Shown here one piece after another: positions 12,340-23,600 of a DNA stretch of 64,000 nucleotides; position 1 is the first letter of the stretch; the number at the start of each line of letters is the position of its first letter. This DNA is from Dillenia suffruticosa (taxonomy: Eukaryota > Streptophyta > Magnoliopsida > Dilleniales > Dilleniaceae), in contig JAVTVX010000031.1 in NCBI GenBank assembly GCA_033439265.1, positions 853,501 through 917,500 on the forward strand. Reading direction: 5' to 3'. Made by a program: the position numbers and the translations under genes. Under the pieces are notes generated by a model. The model ran no database searches. It was given only the letters and a program-made list of their open reading frames with translations, and had not been told where the DNA came from.

Positions 12340-14021
12340 TAAGCTAAAAGGGGTGAATAGGTTATTAACAAATTTTGAGTAATTATAGGGATTTAAAACT
12401 TGATTTACACAAATAAACAAAGAAAAAGGAAATAGAGTTTGACACACATAATTTATAGTGATTCCACCTTTTTGGTATACGTCCACTCCTAGGGTTTACC
12501 AGGATTTTCAAATCCAATATTCTATTCAAGAATTACAAACTAGTTTTTAGTGGTGCTAGTGAACCATACAAGTATTTTCCCTAATACTTCAACTTGATTT
12601 TCACAGGATCAAGTTAACCTAATTTGATACCTCTCGTTGCCACTTAGGCTCGAGATATAGAATATTACAACTCTGATATTTTTCAATAGATAGAGAAACA
12701 AAGACAATGTGAAGCTATTAATCTTTAGGTTTTCAAAACGAACCAAAACAATGCAGTAAGATTCAAAATTAGAATTTCTTATAAATGATTCTCAATACTA
12801 TTCAGTGCAATCCCCTACATTCTTTATCTTTAACTTTTTGCTTTTATAGTCAGAGCAAAGATTTTAGCCGTTAAGTGCTATTGAATGCATTTCAGAGATT
12901 GGTAAGGTGGGTAAATAGTACATTTAATTTGAACTAGCTTTTCTGAACAAATGGATGTTAGCACAGCAGGTCGCTTTATCGAGACTACAAGTAAACTTGT
13001 CTTTACGATTTGAATTCATGAGTCGCCTTGATAGATGTATGAGTCTACTTATTAAGACTTAGAATGTGAGAGGCAAGACGACTTGTGTAGACTATGAGTC
13101 GGTTTGCTAAATTATAGGTCTTCTTATCCTTTAGTCTAGTCGCCTTAACATGATTATAAGAAAACTTGTTTAGCCTTGGGTTGGCTTGACAACTATACAA
13201 GTCCATTTGTCAATGTGAGAGGTAAGGGGAGTTATCTTCACCATGAGTGGCCTTATACAAATAATGAGTCGCCTTAACATTGTCTTTCATTTTACAAGGC
13301 GACTTACATTTATGGGTAAGACAACTTATAAACTAAAAACTTTGGTTAGGTCGTCTTGTGTTCATAGTTGGGTCGCCTCATTTGTTGTGCAGACTATTCT
13401 TTCTAAGGCATGAATAGGCCAGGTCGTCTTGTGCATGACCTTGAGTCGTCTTATAAGTATGTAGACTATTACTTCTGTGACATGTCTTCCTCATGCCGTC
13501 TTGTCCATTTTATAGAGGCGACTTGTGCTTATGTTTTTCTATTCAAGTTACCTTGTGTTTATATTTTGGTCGTCCTATGAGTGATTAGGTCATCTTGAAC
13601 TTAAGGTTGAGTTGTCTTTGAGTGCTACAGAATTATACTTGTGAGGCTCAACTATGTCAAGCCATCTTTTCTCAAATGCCAGGTCGCCTTAGGTTTTGTG
13701 CAGACATATTCTTCTGAACTTTGACTTCCTCAGGTCATCTTTTGTTAATTGTCAGGTCTCCTTAGGTACTCTGCAGACTAAGACTTCTGAGGTTTGATTA
13801 CCTCAGGTCGTCTTATATCAAATCTCAGGTCACCTTGTCAATTTTTACTTAGTCAAATTTCTATCAATCATGCTCATAGGTCGTTTTATGCATATGAGTC
13901 AGGCGACTTAGACATCTAGAACCAATTTTAGCAATTATTCTAATTTGTTTTTAATTTAAATTAATTACCTAAAATCAACCTTTATTACTTCTAATCATTA
14001 TCAAACTTATTTTGTTCAACA
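12340..14021 (-). repeat. 5' LTR of element A (inner edge truncated)
   Basis: This is the direct-repeat partner of 7384-9022, sharing the segment ATTATAGGGATTTAAAACTT near its left end and the whole GTCG-motif array. It ends in TTTTGTTCAACA at 14021, directly before the CTTGT duplication. The first 20 or so bases corresponding to the LTR start at 7384, and the primer-binding site that should follow, are missing. It contains a segment at about 12890-12960 that is absent from the other LTR. Confidence 0.88.
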
Positions 14022-14536
14022 CTTGTTATCTTTTTGCTGATAGTTTTTCCTTCTTTCATTTTGAAGATTTCGTACTCTTGGTTTAACAGTCTGATTTTGC
14101 TCTTGCGAACTTGATCAGTGTTTTCGTAAGTAGTTTTGAGTTTTTCTCAGATTTCTTTTGCTGTGATGCATTACAAAACTCGATTGTATTTATTGACACT
14201 TAGGACAAGATGAAGGAGATTTATAGTCTTGCAATTAGCTTGATAGGCCTTCTTCTATTCCATTGTCATGTTTTGTAACTTGACTGGCACATGTATACTA
14301 TCAACCTCTTCTATTGGAAATTTAACACTTTTTTCAATTACTTTCCAGGTATTGAGATCCTGTACAATTATGAAATTGCGTATTCTTTACTTCCAATAAC
14401 TGAAATTGTTTCCATTGAAGAATGACGCATGATTTGTTAAACATGCTTCTATTGGTACATTGTTTCTGCTAATGGTTATTTGGATCATTGGTGTTAAGTT
14501 GTTAGACTTTTTATCAACATATATGCTCTGATACCA
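14022..14536 (-). pseudogene. gag 5' portion and primer-binding site of element B
   Basis: On the minus strand, TGGTATCAGAGC (14536-14525) matches the initiator-methionine tRNA primer-binding site of copia elements. The following gag reads FFNGNNFSYWK, then LKTTYENTDQVRKSKIRLLN and EYEIFKMKEGKTIS, typical of retrotransposon gag (UBN2-like). It stops at the junction with element A, and the frame resumes as RFNKVTYKSKLLGKG at 7378. A few stops are present. Confidence 0.88.
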
Positions 14537-14538
14537 AT

Positions 14539-16446
14539 TGATACTCAAATAGATGGGGTGAATAGTTGAATATAAATATTTTTTTAAAAATTTCTGTAAT
14601 TAAAAAGCCTACAACTAAGTTGCTTGAAAATCAAAACAAAAAATTAAAGAGCACACAAAACTTCTTATAGTGCTTCTACCAAATTAGGTGTATGTCCACT
14701 CTCAGACTCCCCCTAAACTTTTCACAATCAACTCAATAATACAAATTTGATTGCAGGTTCAAGTTAAATCTTTATAGTATTTTTTCTCAATACTATTTTC
14801 CTAATCTTACACAGATTGGTTTTCTCTCACACTAGACCCAAAGTAGTGATACATTCTTTGGTCTTTTGAACACTCAATACAAGTAAGAAAGGAATGTCAA
14901 AGATGAGAGATTTTAATTCTTAGATTTGACATAATTGATTTTAAAACTAAAAATGCACTCAAAAGGATAATCAACAAAGTATTAAAAAGAAAATGAATAC
15001 TTAAAATTGAGGTTGTTCAGAGAGTTAAATTCAAGCATCCTATTCTTCAATTCTCTTCTCTTGTATTTATTAAGGTATTGAAGAGATCTGTTGAAGGGTT
15101 GTTGAAGTCAAACGGTGTTCATTAATATCCGTCAATTAATGCTTGGTAATAACACCCAATTTTTGCGCTAAATTTTCATTCTCTTATTGGTGCCACTTTC
15201 TGGTTAACCATCAAAGTTTGTTTTTGCTACATTTAAATGTTAATTTTGATCGAAATATAAATATTCAGAGATTCAGAAAAAGAAGATAACCATTGATTTT
15301 TAATCTGTTTCATTTTCTGACAAGTTTGGATCGACAAGACTAAATTATATATTGACCTGAATTCAAAAATTCAATGTTGTATTCTTGACTAATCAGGTCG
15401 ATAAGAGAGTATCTAGGTTGACAAGGGAATGTACCAAATTAAATAGGTGGACATAAGGACTTAAATTGGTCGATGTGTTCTGATGTGTCAATATGATTTT
15501 TATGGATATCGACATGTCTTTACTTAAGAATAAATAGCCTAGGTGAACAAGTATTATCTTCACATCGACACAGTCCTATGTATATATAAAATTTGTAGAC
15601 ATGTTCTCAAAAATTTGTCGACATGTTATGCATATTGACAAAATTAAAGTATAGGTTGATGTGTGATTTCTGAGAGTTAACTAACATCAGGTTGACGTGC
15701 TCAGTGTATACATCAACATACCACTATACTGATAAAAATTGGTAGACCTATTTTCTAAAGTTGGTCGATGTGTTAGGTGTGTCAACAAGGTTAAAGTTCA
15801 TGTCGACGTGTGATATCTAAGTAATACCTTACATCAGGTCGACATGTTCCAAGCTCACATTGACATGCTTCTGTACTAACTTAAAATTGGTGGACATGTT
15901 TTTTAAAATAGGTCGATATATTTTTCATATCGACACAATCAATAAGCAGGTCATTGTGTGTCTTTTAAGAGACAAATGAATCAAGTCGACAAGTTATTGG
16001 GTATGTCAACCTCTTTAGACTTTTGCTTTGTGCTTGTCAATGTGTTAGGAATTGTGCTTGTCAATGTGTTAGGAAAGGTGGGTCGTCATGCTCCTAAAAT
16101 TGGTCGAATAACACTTTAAATTTGTCCATCTGAGATTAATAGGTTGATGTATATTAGAATTTAGATCATTGTGTGAGACAGGTTGATATGTCCACAGAAA
16201 TGTCGACATACATTCACTTAGCAAAATGTATTTTTTTTTCAGGTTGACAAGGGTTACATATCAGGTCAACGTGTTTATGGTTAGGCTAAAATTGGTTGAC
16301 AAGGTTATGAAAATTTGTGGACTTAAGGGAGCAGGTCGATGTGGGTGAAAATCTAGTCGACATGATTTGTAGATTTAAGGAATTTTTGATTTATTTAAAC
16401 TTATTTTCCTTTAATTTATCATCATCAAAACTCATTTGTTTCAACA
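14539..16446 (-). repeat. 5' LTR of Sirevirus-like element B
   Basis: The LTR is bounded on the + strand by TGATACTCAA (14539, just outside the primer-binding site) and ...GTTTCAACA (16446). From about 15360 to 16370 it holds many degenerate copies of GTCGACATGT, GGTCGATGTG or ACATCGACC at irregular intervals. The motif differs from that of element A but is arranged in the same way. No 3' LTR for this element remains in the window. Confidence 0.8.
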
Positions 16447-17200
16447 AGCCATAGTTGTGACTATAGCAAGGGATATACACAAATTGACAAAGAGGCTATT
16501 TTAGTCTAGATCAAAGAGTAAGACTACCCAATTTCCTCTAAATGCTCTAGTTATTACTACACTCTCAATTACATCAGCCTAACTCTAATTCCATCAATTG
16601 CCTCTCGGTGATACCAAGCCTAATTAGACACGGATCAGAGAGATATAAAGAACAAAGATGGACATAGGGATAGAAGGAGTAGAGGTGTATTTCAAGAGAA
16701 TTGCCGATTTGAGAAACTGATGATTGAGTTTAGAAAAATAGAGCTAATGACTTTTTTTTTTATATAAAGCCAATAACTTTTCAAAGGAGTAATGATCCAC
16801 AAATTGTAAAGACTTGGGTTGTTAAGGTGCAAAAACCTTTCTCTGAGTTTATAGTTGTAAATGAGAACATGATTAGATTTGCTACATGATATATAAAGGA
16901 ATTTGTATATGATTGATGGAGTTTAGTATTGCAATCTTGGAATAAGAATAACCTTCAGAATGTTTTTTGGAGCAATTTCGTTTAGATCTTCCATGAGAGG
17001 TACGTGTGTGTTCATTTGAGATTAGAAAATATGTGAATTTCTAGAATTGAAAATTGAAACAAGGTAGGATGACTCTTAGTCATTATGCGTGTTACTTTAC
17101 CAGACTATCAATGTATGGTTTCCAATTAGTGATAAAAATAGAGCAAATAGGTTAAGAAAAGTATTGAAATTCTTTTTCCAAAAGCATTTAGTAGCCCAAC
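16447..17200. other. unassigned intergenic sequence
   Basis: AT-rich sequence downstream of the element B LTR. No coding exon, RNA gene or terminal repeat could be supported here. Confidence 0.4.
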
Positions 17201-17224
17201 ATCTTACTACTACTTATTATTATT

Positions 17225-17690
17225 ATTTTATATTTTTATGAATAGTTTATTTTTACTTATTTTTTCATTATTTTTATTTTTTAGTTTTATTTTCTCTATT
17301 TTTATTTTCAAATTCTAATTTTAAATTATGTTATTTTATTTAATTTTATTTCCTTTTCCGTTTTCTTATATTGATATCTTAAACAACTGAACTTAAAATA
17401 TGGGATTAAATCTCACTTTACTGTTATAGTGAATAATGTAAAAGCATTGGATACAAGACAAATTTTAAATTTTATAGATAGTTTATTTTTATTTCTCTTT
17501 TTTATTATTTTTATTTTTATTTTTAATATTATTTTCTCTATTTTTGTATTTAGACTTTAATTTTAGGTTTTTTTATTTTTATTTTTTCTCTCTACTACAT
17601 TTGTCTTTCAATTAGTCGAGTCCAAAATTTGGGATAAGATTTAAATTATTATTATTGTTATTGTATTGCATACAAGACAAAGCTCCAGGA
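17225..17690. repeat. diverged direct repeat of an AT-rich unit of about 240 bp
   Basis: Two copies (about 17230-17460 and 17470-17690) share ATAGTTTATTTTTA, TTTTCTCTATTTTT and an end containing CATACAAGACAAA or GGATACAAGACAAA. The second copy ends in TTTGGGATAAGATTTAAA followed by ATT/GTT trinucleotides. This resembles the tails of plant RTE-type LINEs, but no coding part is attached. Confidence 0.5.
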
Positions 17691-17779
17691 AAAAGCCTGG
17701 TTGAAATTCAAGTTTCATGTAAAAGAAAGTAACAGGAAAAGAAAAGGCACTTTGAGGAGAGCTAGAGCTCTCATATGAG

Positions 17780-18560
17780 GCCAATATGTCTCAGTTGTGG
17801 GAATTTCTATATATGGTTGTGCCACAAAGGGATGAAACTTTATTTCACTTATTATCAATCGGACCATTATGCCTCTTATTGTCCCCTTAGGCCGAAGTAG
17901 CCACACACTATCCCTTTGTAGCAAGCTGCAACACCTAGGCTTTACTCCTTGTCAGTTACCGGTTTCCCAAAATCCAACACCTCTTAGACCAGTTCTACTA
18001 CCACAATCATAGTAGAGGAGACCTACTAGGACCAAGAGGTCATGCTAAGTTTATGTGGTTTCTGCAAACGGGTCGATGCATCACCAAATGTGATTATAAG
18101 TAGGACGATGTTATTTTCTTTTATGATGCATGTGCTTTAATTGATTTGGGAGTCACCTGTTCATTCATTTCATTATCACTCATGCATTTACAACATAACC
18201 TCGAGCCTTTAAAGTAGTCTCTATGGGTTGATAGTTCGACTAAGTATAAGGTTTTGGTTTTCTAGATTTATAAAGATTGTATTATGAGATTCCAAAAACA
18301 GGGTTTAAGTATTGTTTTGCAACCTTTTATGTTGCTTTGGCTGACTGTTGAGTTTTTCATCGTGAGAACAACCATAATTTTGTTTCTTGGTGATAGATTT
18401 GTCAAAAATCATGTAGTATCTTTTATTCGAGCTATCAAGATGTTGTTCAAAGGTTGGCACAAATGTTTTGCTTATGTCATCGAGGACAAGAGTAAACTCA
18501 GTTATCTATTATGTTTGATGTGTTCTCAAGTGATATATAAATGGAAACTACTTTAATTTT
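17780..18560 (+). pseudogene. decayed Ty3/gypsy gag-pol fragment (zinc knuckle and protease)
   Basis: Across several frames a degenerate zinc knuckle (YQSDHYASYCPL, near 17850-17895) is followed by DACALIDLGVTCSFIS (18125-18170), which corresponds to the retropepsin active-site region (usual D-S/T-G-A-T/S-H-S-F-I). A later frame (18284-18556) contains WLTVEFF and SFIRAIKMLFKGWHKCFAYV, matching the linker between protease and reverse transcriptase in chromovirus-type gypsy elements. The active-site serine/threonine is replaced by leucine and stops are present. No LTRs were located for it. Confidence 0.65.
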
Positions 18561-18600
18561 AAAAGTGAGAAATATGAAACAAGTGAAAAAATATGTAAAG

Positions 18601-18807
18601 TATCAACATTTGTTGACGTAGGTGGAATGAGTACTTTCGTCCTTTAACCAGATCAGAAGTTTGATTCCCCCTGGATACGGAAAAAACAACGTTAGGAGAC
18701 CCGCCCTCATAAATTGGCTCTGTAACGGTCGATTCAAATTAATCAGGACGAAATTCTGGATATTAGGTGGTGGTCAAGTCATGATACCAAAGAAACAAAA
18801 AAGAAAG
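18601..18807 (+). mobile_element. tRNA-derived SINE, copy 1
   Basis: This 207-bp element has a tRNA-like head with a weak A-box (TTGACGTAGGTGG) and B-box-like AAGTTTGATTCC (about 18657-18668). The body contains GGAGACCCGCCCTCAT and the tail CATGATACCAAAGAAACAAA. An 11-bp target duplication flanks it, AATATGTAAAG (18590-18600) and AATATATAAAG (18808-18818), one mismatch. The body matches copy 2 and the partial copy at the right window edge. Confidence 0.85.
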
Positions 18808-18902
18808 AATATATAAAGCTCTTGTGGAACACTTTAGTGGGCCTATAGATATTTGGGCCTTGGAACTTTGGGCTTCTTGTTATATATGTTGGGCTTTATG
18901 CT

Positions 18903-19100
18903 TTTATTTTTATACCTTAATTTGATTGCCGCATAATATTTGAGATTTCGTTCCGACTAATCTGAATTGATCACTATGAGGGTCCACTTTGAGGGGGCAG
19001 GGTCTCCCAACAAATCCTTCTCCATTCCCATGGGAAGTCAAACTTTTGCATGATTAAGGGACAAGCACACCGCTAACCATCTGTGCCAACATTTGTTGGT
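18903..19100 (-). mobile_element. tRNA-derived SINE, copy 2 (opposite orientation)
   Basis: On the minus strand the head reads TTGGCACAGATGG (an A-box-like match at 19088-19077) and then AGTTTGACTTCC (B-box-like). The body has TTGGGAGACCCTGCCCC and GATTAGTCGGAACGAAAT, ending in GGTATAAAAATAAAAG. A perfect 11-bp duplication GGCTTTATGCT flanks it (18892-18902 and 19101-19111). Confidence 0.88.
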
Positions 19101-19111
19101 GGCTTTATGCT

Positions 19112-20040
19112 ATTATGTGACACACATATATACATAGATTCATTGGGCTTAAATAGAGTCCTGGAAATGGAACAGTAGGTGTCGGGAGAATCCATCCTTA
19201 AATTAGGCCCCATAATAATTTAATCGAATTATTCGAGTAATACAAAGAATAATGGTCAAGTAAAAAAAGGCTTATATTTTTTGGTTTTGGACTAAATATG
19301 TTATGGACCTAAAGTATTATATGAGCTATTGTGTGATTGTTGAATACTTTTATGTAAAAGGAAGAATAACGCCTAATTGATTAAGTGACCATTTATAAGT
19401 ACATTTTAAATAAAATTTTAAATTTAATTCTTGTGATGATAAAAACAGGCGGTGGAAGAGTTTTATCCTATAAGGGTATAACTCGATTTGGATCAGATTT
19501 ATTCGGATTTAATATAATTATCGAATATCGGTAGTTTATAAAAAAAAATTATAAAAGGAAGAAAATATCATTATTTATTGTAATAGTGACCAAAGCTAAT
19601 ATGAGATTAATTAATTTAACTAATACACCAAAATCAACCCAATATATTATAACCACAACTGTGATAAGGTAATTATATTAATAATGTATATATAAAATGA
19701 TAGCCAAGCGTAAATAAACAAACACCATGTAAAATCAAAATAAAAGAAAAAAGCTCCCACTTTTGATTTTTGTTGATCAAAAGAAATAGATACCATAAAT
19801 TCTATTAGCAAGATGTATATAACATAAATGATATTTTAAGAATCACCACAAAGTCGTATTTTGGCTCTAACCATTATTTGATGGCTTTGGTCTTTGTTTT
19901 TCCTGTTTTGTCAAATTTCAGTTTAGACCAACGGAGTTCCAATTTGGTACTAGGCCGAACCGAGGCTCCACCAAACCATGTTCGGTTGTCGGGACGCGGA
20001 CACGGTCCCCAACAGAGTTCAGGCCCCCTTTGGGCCGGTG
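19112..20040. other. intergenic region upstream of EXO84C
   Basis: Mostly AT-rich with no supported gene. From about 19920 the sequence becomes GC-richer (AGGCCGAACCGAGGCTCC), consistent with a proximal promoter region. Confidence 0.4.
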
Positions 20041-20043
20041 TCC

Positions 20044-20051
20044 TATTTAAG
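20044..20051 (+). promoter_or_regulatory. TATA-like element of EXO84C
   Basis: TATTTAAG lies about 115 bases before the start codon and would place transcription initiation near 20075. The predicted 5' leader contains a GA microsatellite (about 20145-20163) directly before the ATG. Confidence 0.45.
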
Positions 20052-20165
20052 TGCGCTCAGCCAAGATGAGCCCGGCTCCAGCGGTCTCAATTGGTCGTTT
20101 CTCTTTCAGATTCGGGAAGTGAAGCTGAACTGCCAAAAGGGGACAGAGAGAGAGAGAGAGAGAGC

Positions 20166-20595
20166 ATGGAGAGCAGCGAGGAAGAAGACGACTTCCCCTT
20201 TCACGAAAAGATAACTCCTCAGTCCAACATCAACTCCGTTTATCAGTCTCGATCAGAGAAGGTCCTCTGCTCCCACACTCCTCAATCCTTTACTTTTGTT
20301 TTGCTTTATTTTTCATGTTTAACCCTCTGGCTAAACCCTTGTGTCTGCGAGGAGTCCATCCATTTTCACTTTGTTTTCTGATTCAACTCGAGCTGCATTT
20401 TCCCCAAATTATGGTCATTCAATTGCCTCGGAATTCATTTTTTTTTTGTCAATTTTTTTGGATAATCGATCTTGTCTATGATTTGGAAAATTTTTTTTTG
20501 GGCGGAAATGTACGTGGAACCAGTAGTTGTAGGTTATTATTAGGGTTTCTGGTAAATTAAAATGTGAAATTTTCTTTCCTTTTCCAGTAAAGAAG

Positions 20596-20629
<34 letters not shown>

Positions 20630-23600
20630 AGCTTTATCTGCCCCATGCAATCATCTAAACTGGATTTAGATGTTCAGTTAGAAGAAAATAAATATCTTGA
20701 CAAAGTGTCTCCGCATGTGCTCCCTGAGGCTCCATGGATGCTAGGGTTGTGCTTTTAGTACCTACATTGCCTTTCACTTCATTGTTTATTAGATATGGAA
20801 ATTTACGGAAGGAGTTCTTGCATATGCATAGCAAGAAAAGGAAAAAAAGAAAAGGAAAAAAAAGATTCTATTGGCTCTTCTTTCCTGATCTGGTTGTTTA
20901 GTCGTCATTGTTGTCCTTGCCATTGTTGTTGGCTATTTTATTTTTTATTTATTTTTTGTTGGATGTTTTAATTTTCCTAATGAGTCCGCTGCTTCCATTG
21001 TTGTAAGCCTAACATCTTTCAGTTCTGCAGGGCATTAGAAAGCTTTGCTGTGAGCTTTTGGATTTAAAGGATGCTGTAGAGAATTTAACTGGCAATATTC
21101 ACTCAAAGTACTTGGCTTTCTTGAGGTAAGAATGTGCTTTTTTCAATGAATTGCCTCCAATATGATAATTTCAAGTAAATCGTATCAGAATGAATCTTAT
21201 TTAAATGTTGAAAACACCAAATAAAGAATACTTCAGGTTCTGCAATGATCACTTCTCCTTTGACAAATGGATTACTTAGTGAAACATTATGAATATGGAA
21301 ATATGGGTTTAGCCTGGTACAGAAATGGAATGAACTTTGAAGGTATATGCTGTTTTGTCAGATTACTTGTTGCATTCAGTTTTCTCTTCGTTTATTCTTC
21401 TTTACAGGTTGCCTCATCCTTTCTTGTATCTTCCTCTTTGCATGCCCATTTGGTCAAGTTGCTCTTTAGTACCCTCCAGTTCTCTCTTCTCAAGATTTTC
21501 TTTAGTCATTTTGCTTTTAAAGGTTGATATGATTGAACTGTCAATATGTCTATTTCTTTTGGAGGGAAAAAGAATGGATAGAACATCTTGTGGTTCTTGT
21601 TATCCAAAGGAGAACTGTCAATAGGTTATGTTTCATTTGGTGGGAAAAAGAAATGGTACCAAACTAATTGGGAGTTTTGATCACCTAGTTTTTTAACTTT
21701 TAATCTCTGGTTGAGTCACCAGGCCAAATAAAATTCCATACGCCATTCCCACGCTGATATTTGGCCCTCAAATTAGAATGTGCAATTCATATCATTGGTG
21801 TTTTTTTGTGAGTAGTAGGTCCTATCTTCTGTGGTAGCATTCATTTTACACTTTGACATCAAATTTCATCACTCTATAGATTCTAGCATCATTTATTCTT
21901 GGCTTTAAATTCTTCTTTGTTGTTTTCTCAACCCTTTATGAATATGGGCATATTCAACTATAGATAATGGTTCTGTATTCTTGTGAAAGCTTTCTCACCT
22001 ATGCTTTTGAGAAAAGAGCTGCATCCAAGCCCTATCTTATTGTTTGAACACATACAATATGATTATAAAAAAGGAAAACGGAAAAAAATTCATCCACTTT
22101 CTCTTCGAAAATTGTCTTACTTTTGTTAAATTGCCATATCTGTCATCTGGACTTTTGTTTCTATTTGTGCACCTCTTGTTGGATGAAATCAGATAAAGTT
22201 AATTGAATCTTACCATTTTGTGAAATGAAAACCGAGTGAATGTGAGAGAGTTTATACATACTGGGGGTGAGAAAGTCTCTTCCAACCGATTTGGGATTTG
22301 CTGCATAGTCATAAGATGAAGAGTAGTCAAAGAAACTAAGGTGATGTGGTCTGCAGGCATGCACTGCCCAATGGAGGTGTTCTTAGATTCTTTCCGAGGA
22401 ATTAAGCAGAGCGAATGTCAATATGCAAGGAAACGGACTTCATCTTAAGTTCTTCAGCTTATAAATCAAATAGTTGGATGCAGTTGGTATTAGGTCTCTC
22501 TATGCATCTCATGATATTTTCTGTTTCTGCTGGTAAAAGTTCCACTCCTAGAAGCAAGTCATCATCCCTAACAATAGCAATCTTGATCTAGCTATCTCGG
22601 ATGGAAGGATGCTTACTATTAGAAGTCTTTTGCTTTCGAAGGCTATAAATTATCTCCTTACCCTTAATCTCTAGAAGCCTAGCATCCTTTTGCCCCAGAT
22701 GGCTGGACTAATGAGCAAAACCGTTCTGTCTATCTCATCGTAGAATCTCTTACATTTTGAGAATTCTCTCATTGTTGGATTAAATATCTAATCAACCTAA
22801 TTGTCTAATGTATGGTATTGCTTTACTGGACTAAGCTATATGATTAGACTAAAAGTGTCCTGATAACAAGAGGATGGTTTCAAGTCACTTTAACTGGGTA
22901 ACCCTAATCCCTCACTCTTTATCATCCAAAGACTTCCCAAATTGGTTTCAATCCTTTTTTTGGGGGGGGGGGGGCAAAAGATTGATATTAATTATTGGAA
23001 GGCAAAAGGTTGACTTCCTGCCAGCCTAGAGTTGACCATTCTCGATAGAGGTCTATATTTTATAGTCTTTACCTTTCAAATTATTGACAAGCAGGATATA
23101 TTGTTTAGATTTTCAGAAGGATGCCATTTCAAGAACATAGTCAATACAATACATTAACAAAGTTTCTGTGAAATGATTAGCAAATATTGGAGATTATTGC
23201 TTCTTAATATGCTGTGCTTCATTTGTTATTTTCTTTCATTGCTCATCCTTGTCCCAAATGTATACTTTGTCTTCCTTATTTTCAAAGTGTTTAATTATTG
23301 CGAAGTGACTATTTTCATTGCCACAACCCTTATTCTTTTTCTTATTTATGAGAGTTTTGTTCCGAATTAACCTAAAAAACAAAAAAAATTTTTAAAACAA
23401 CACTATTCAAAAAATATTTCCAAAACTAACACACATATGTCGTGACTTGAAGTCACGACATGGCACTGTTCATCACGGTCTCATGTCGTGACTTCAAGTC
23501 ACGACATGGTACTATACATGTCATGACTTGAAGTCACGATATGGCACTGTTCATTGAACAGTATTTTACTGTTCAATGAACAGTAATGTCGTGACTTCAA

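Larger units (their letters stand above)
7384..14021 (-). mobile_element. Sirevirus-like copia element A, inserted in gag of element B
   Basis: The element is bounded by TGTTGAC... at 7384 and ...TTCAACA at 14021 and flanked by a perfect 5-bp duplication CTTGT (7379-7383 and 14022-14026). Two long direct repeats (7384-9022 and about 12340-14021) are its LTRs. On the minus strand the order is 5' LTR (right), a fragment of pol ending in RNase H, a long extra ORF, purine-rich PPT-like blocks and the 3' LTR (left). Gag, integrase, most of reverse transcriptase, the primer-binding site and the inner edge of the 5' LTR are deleted. Removing the element and one CTTGT rejoins the gag frame of B. Confidence 0.93.
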
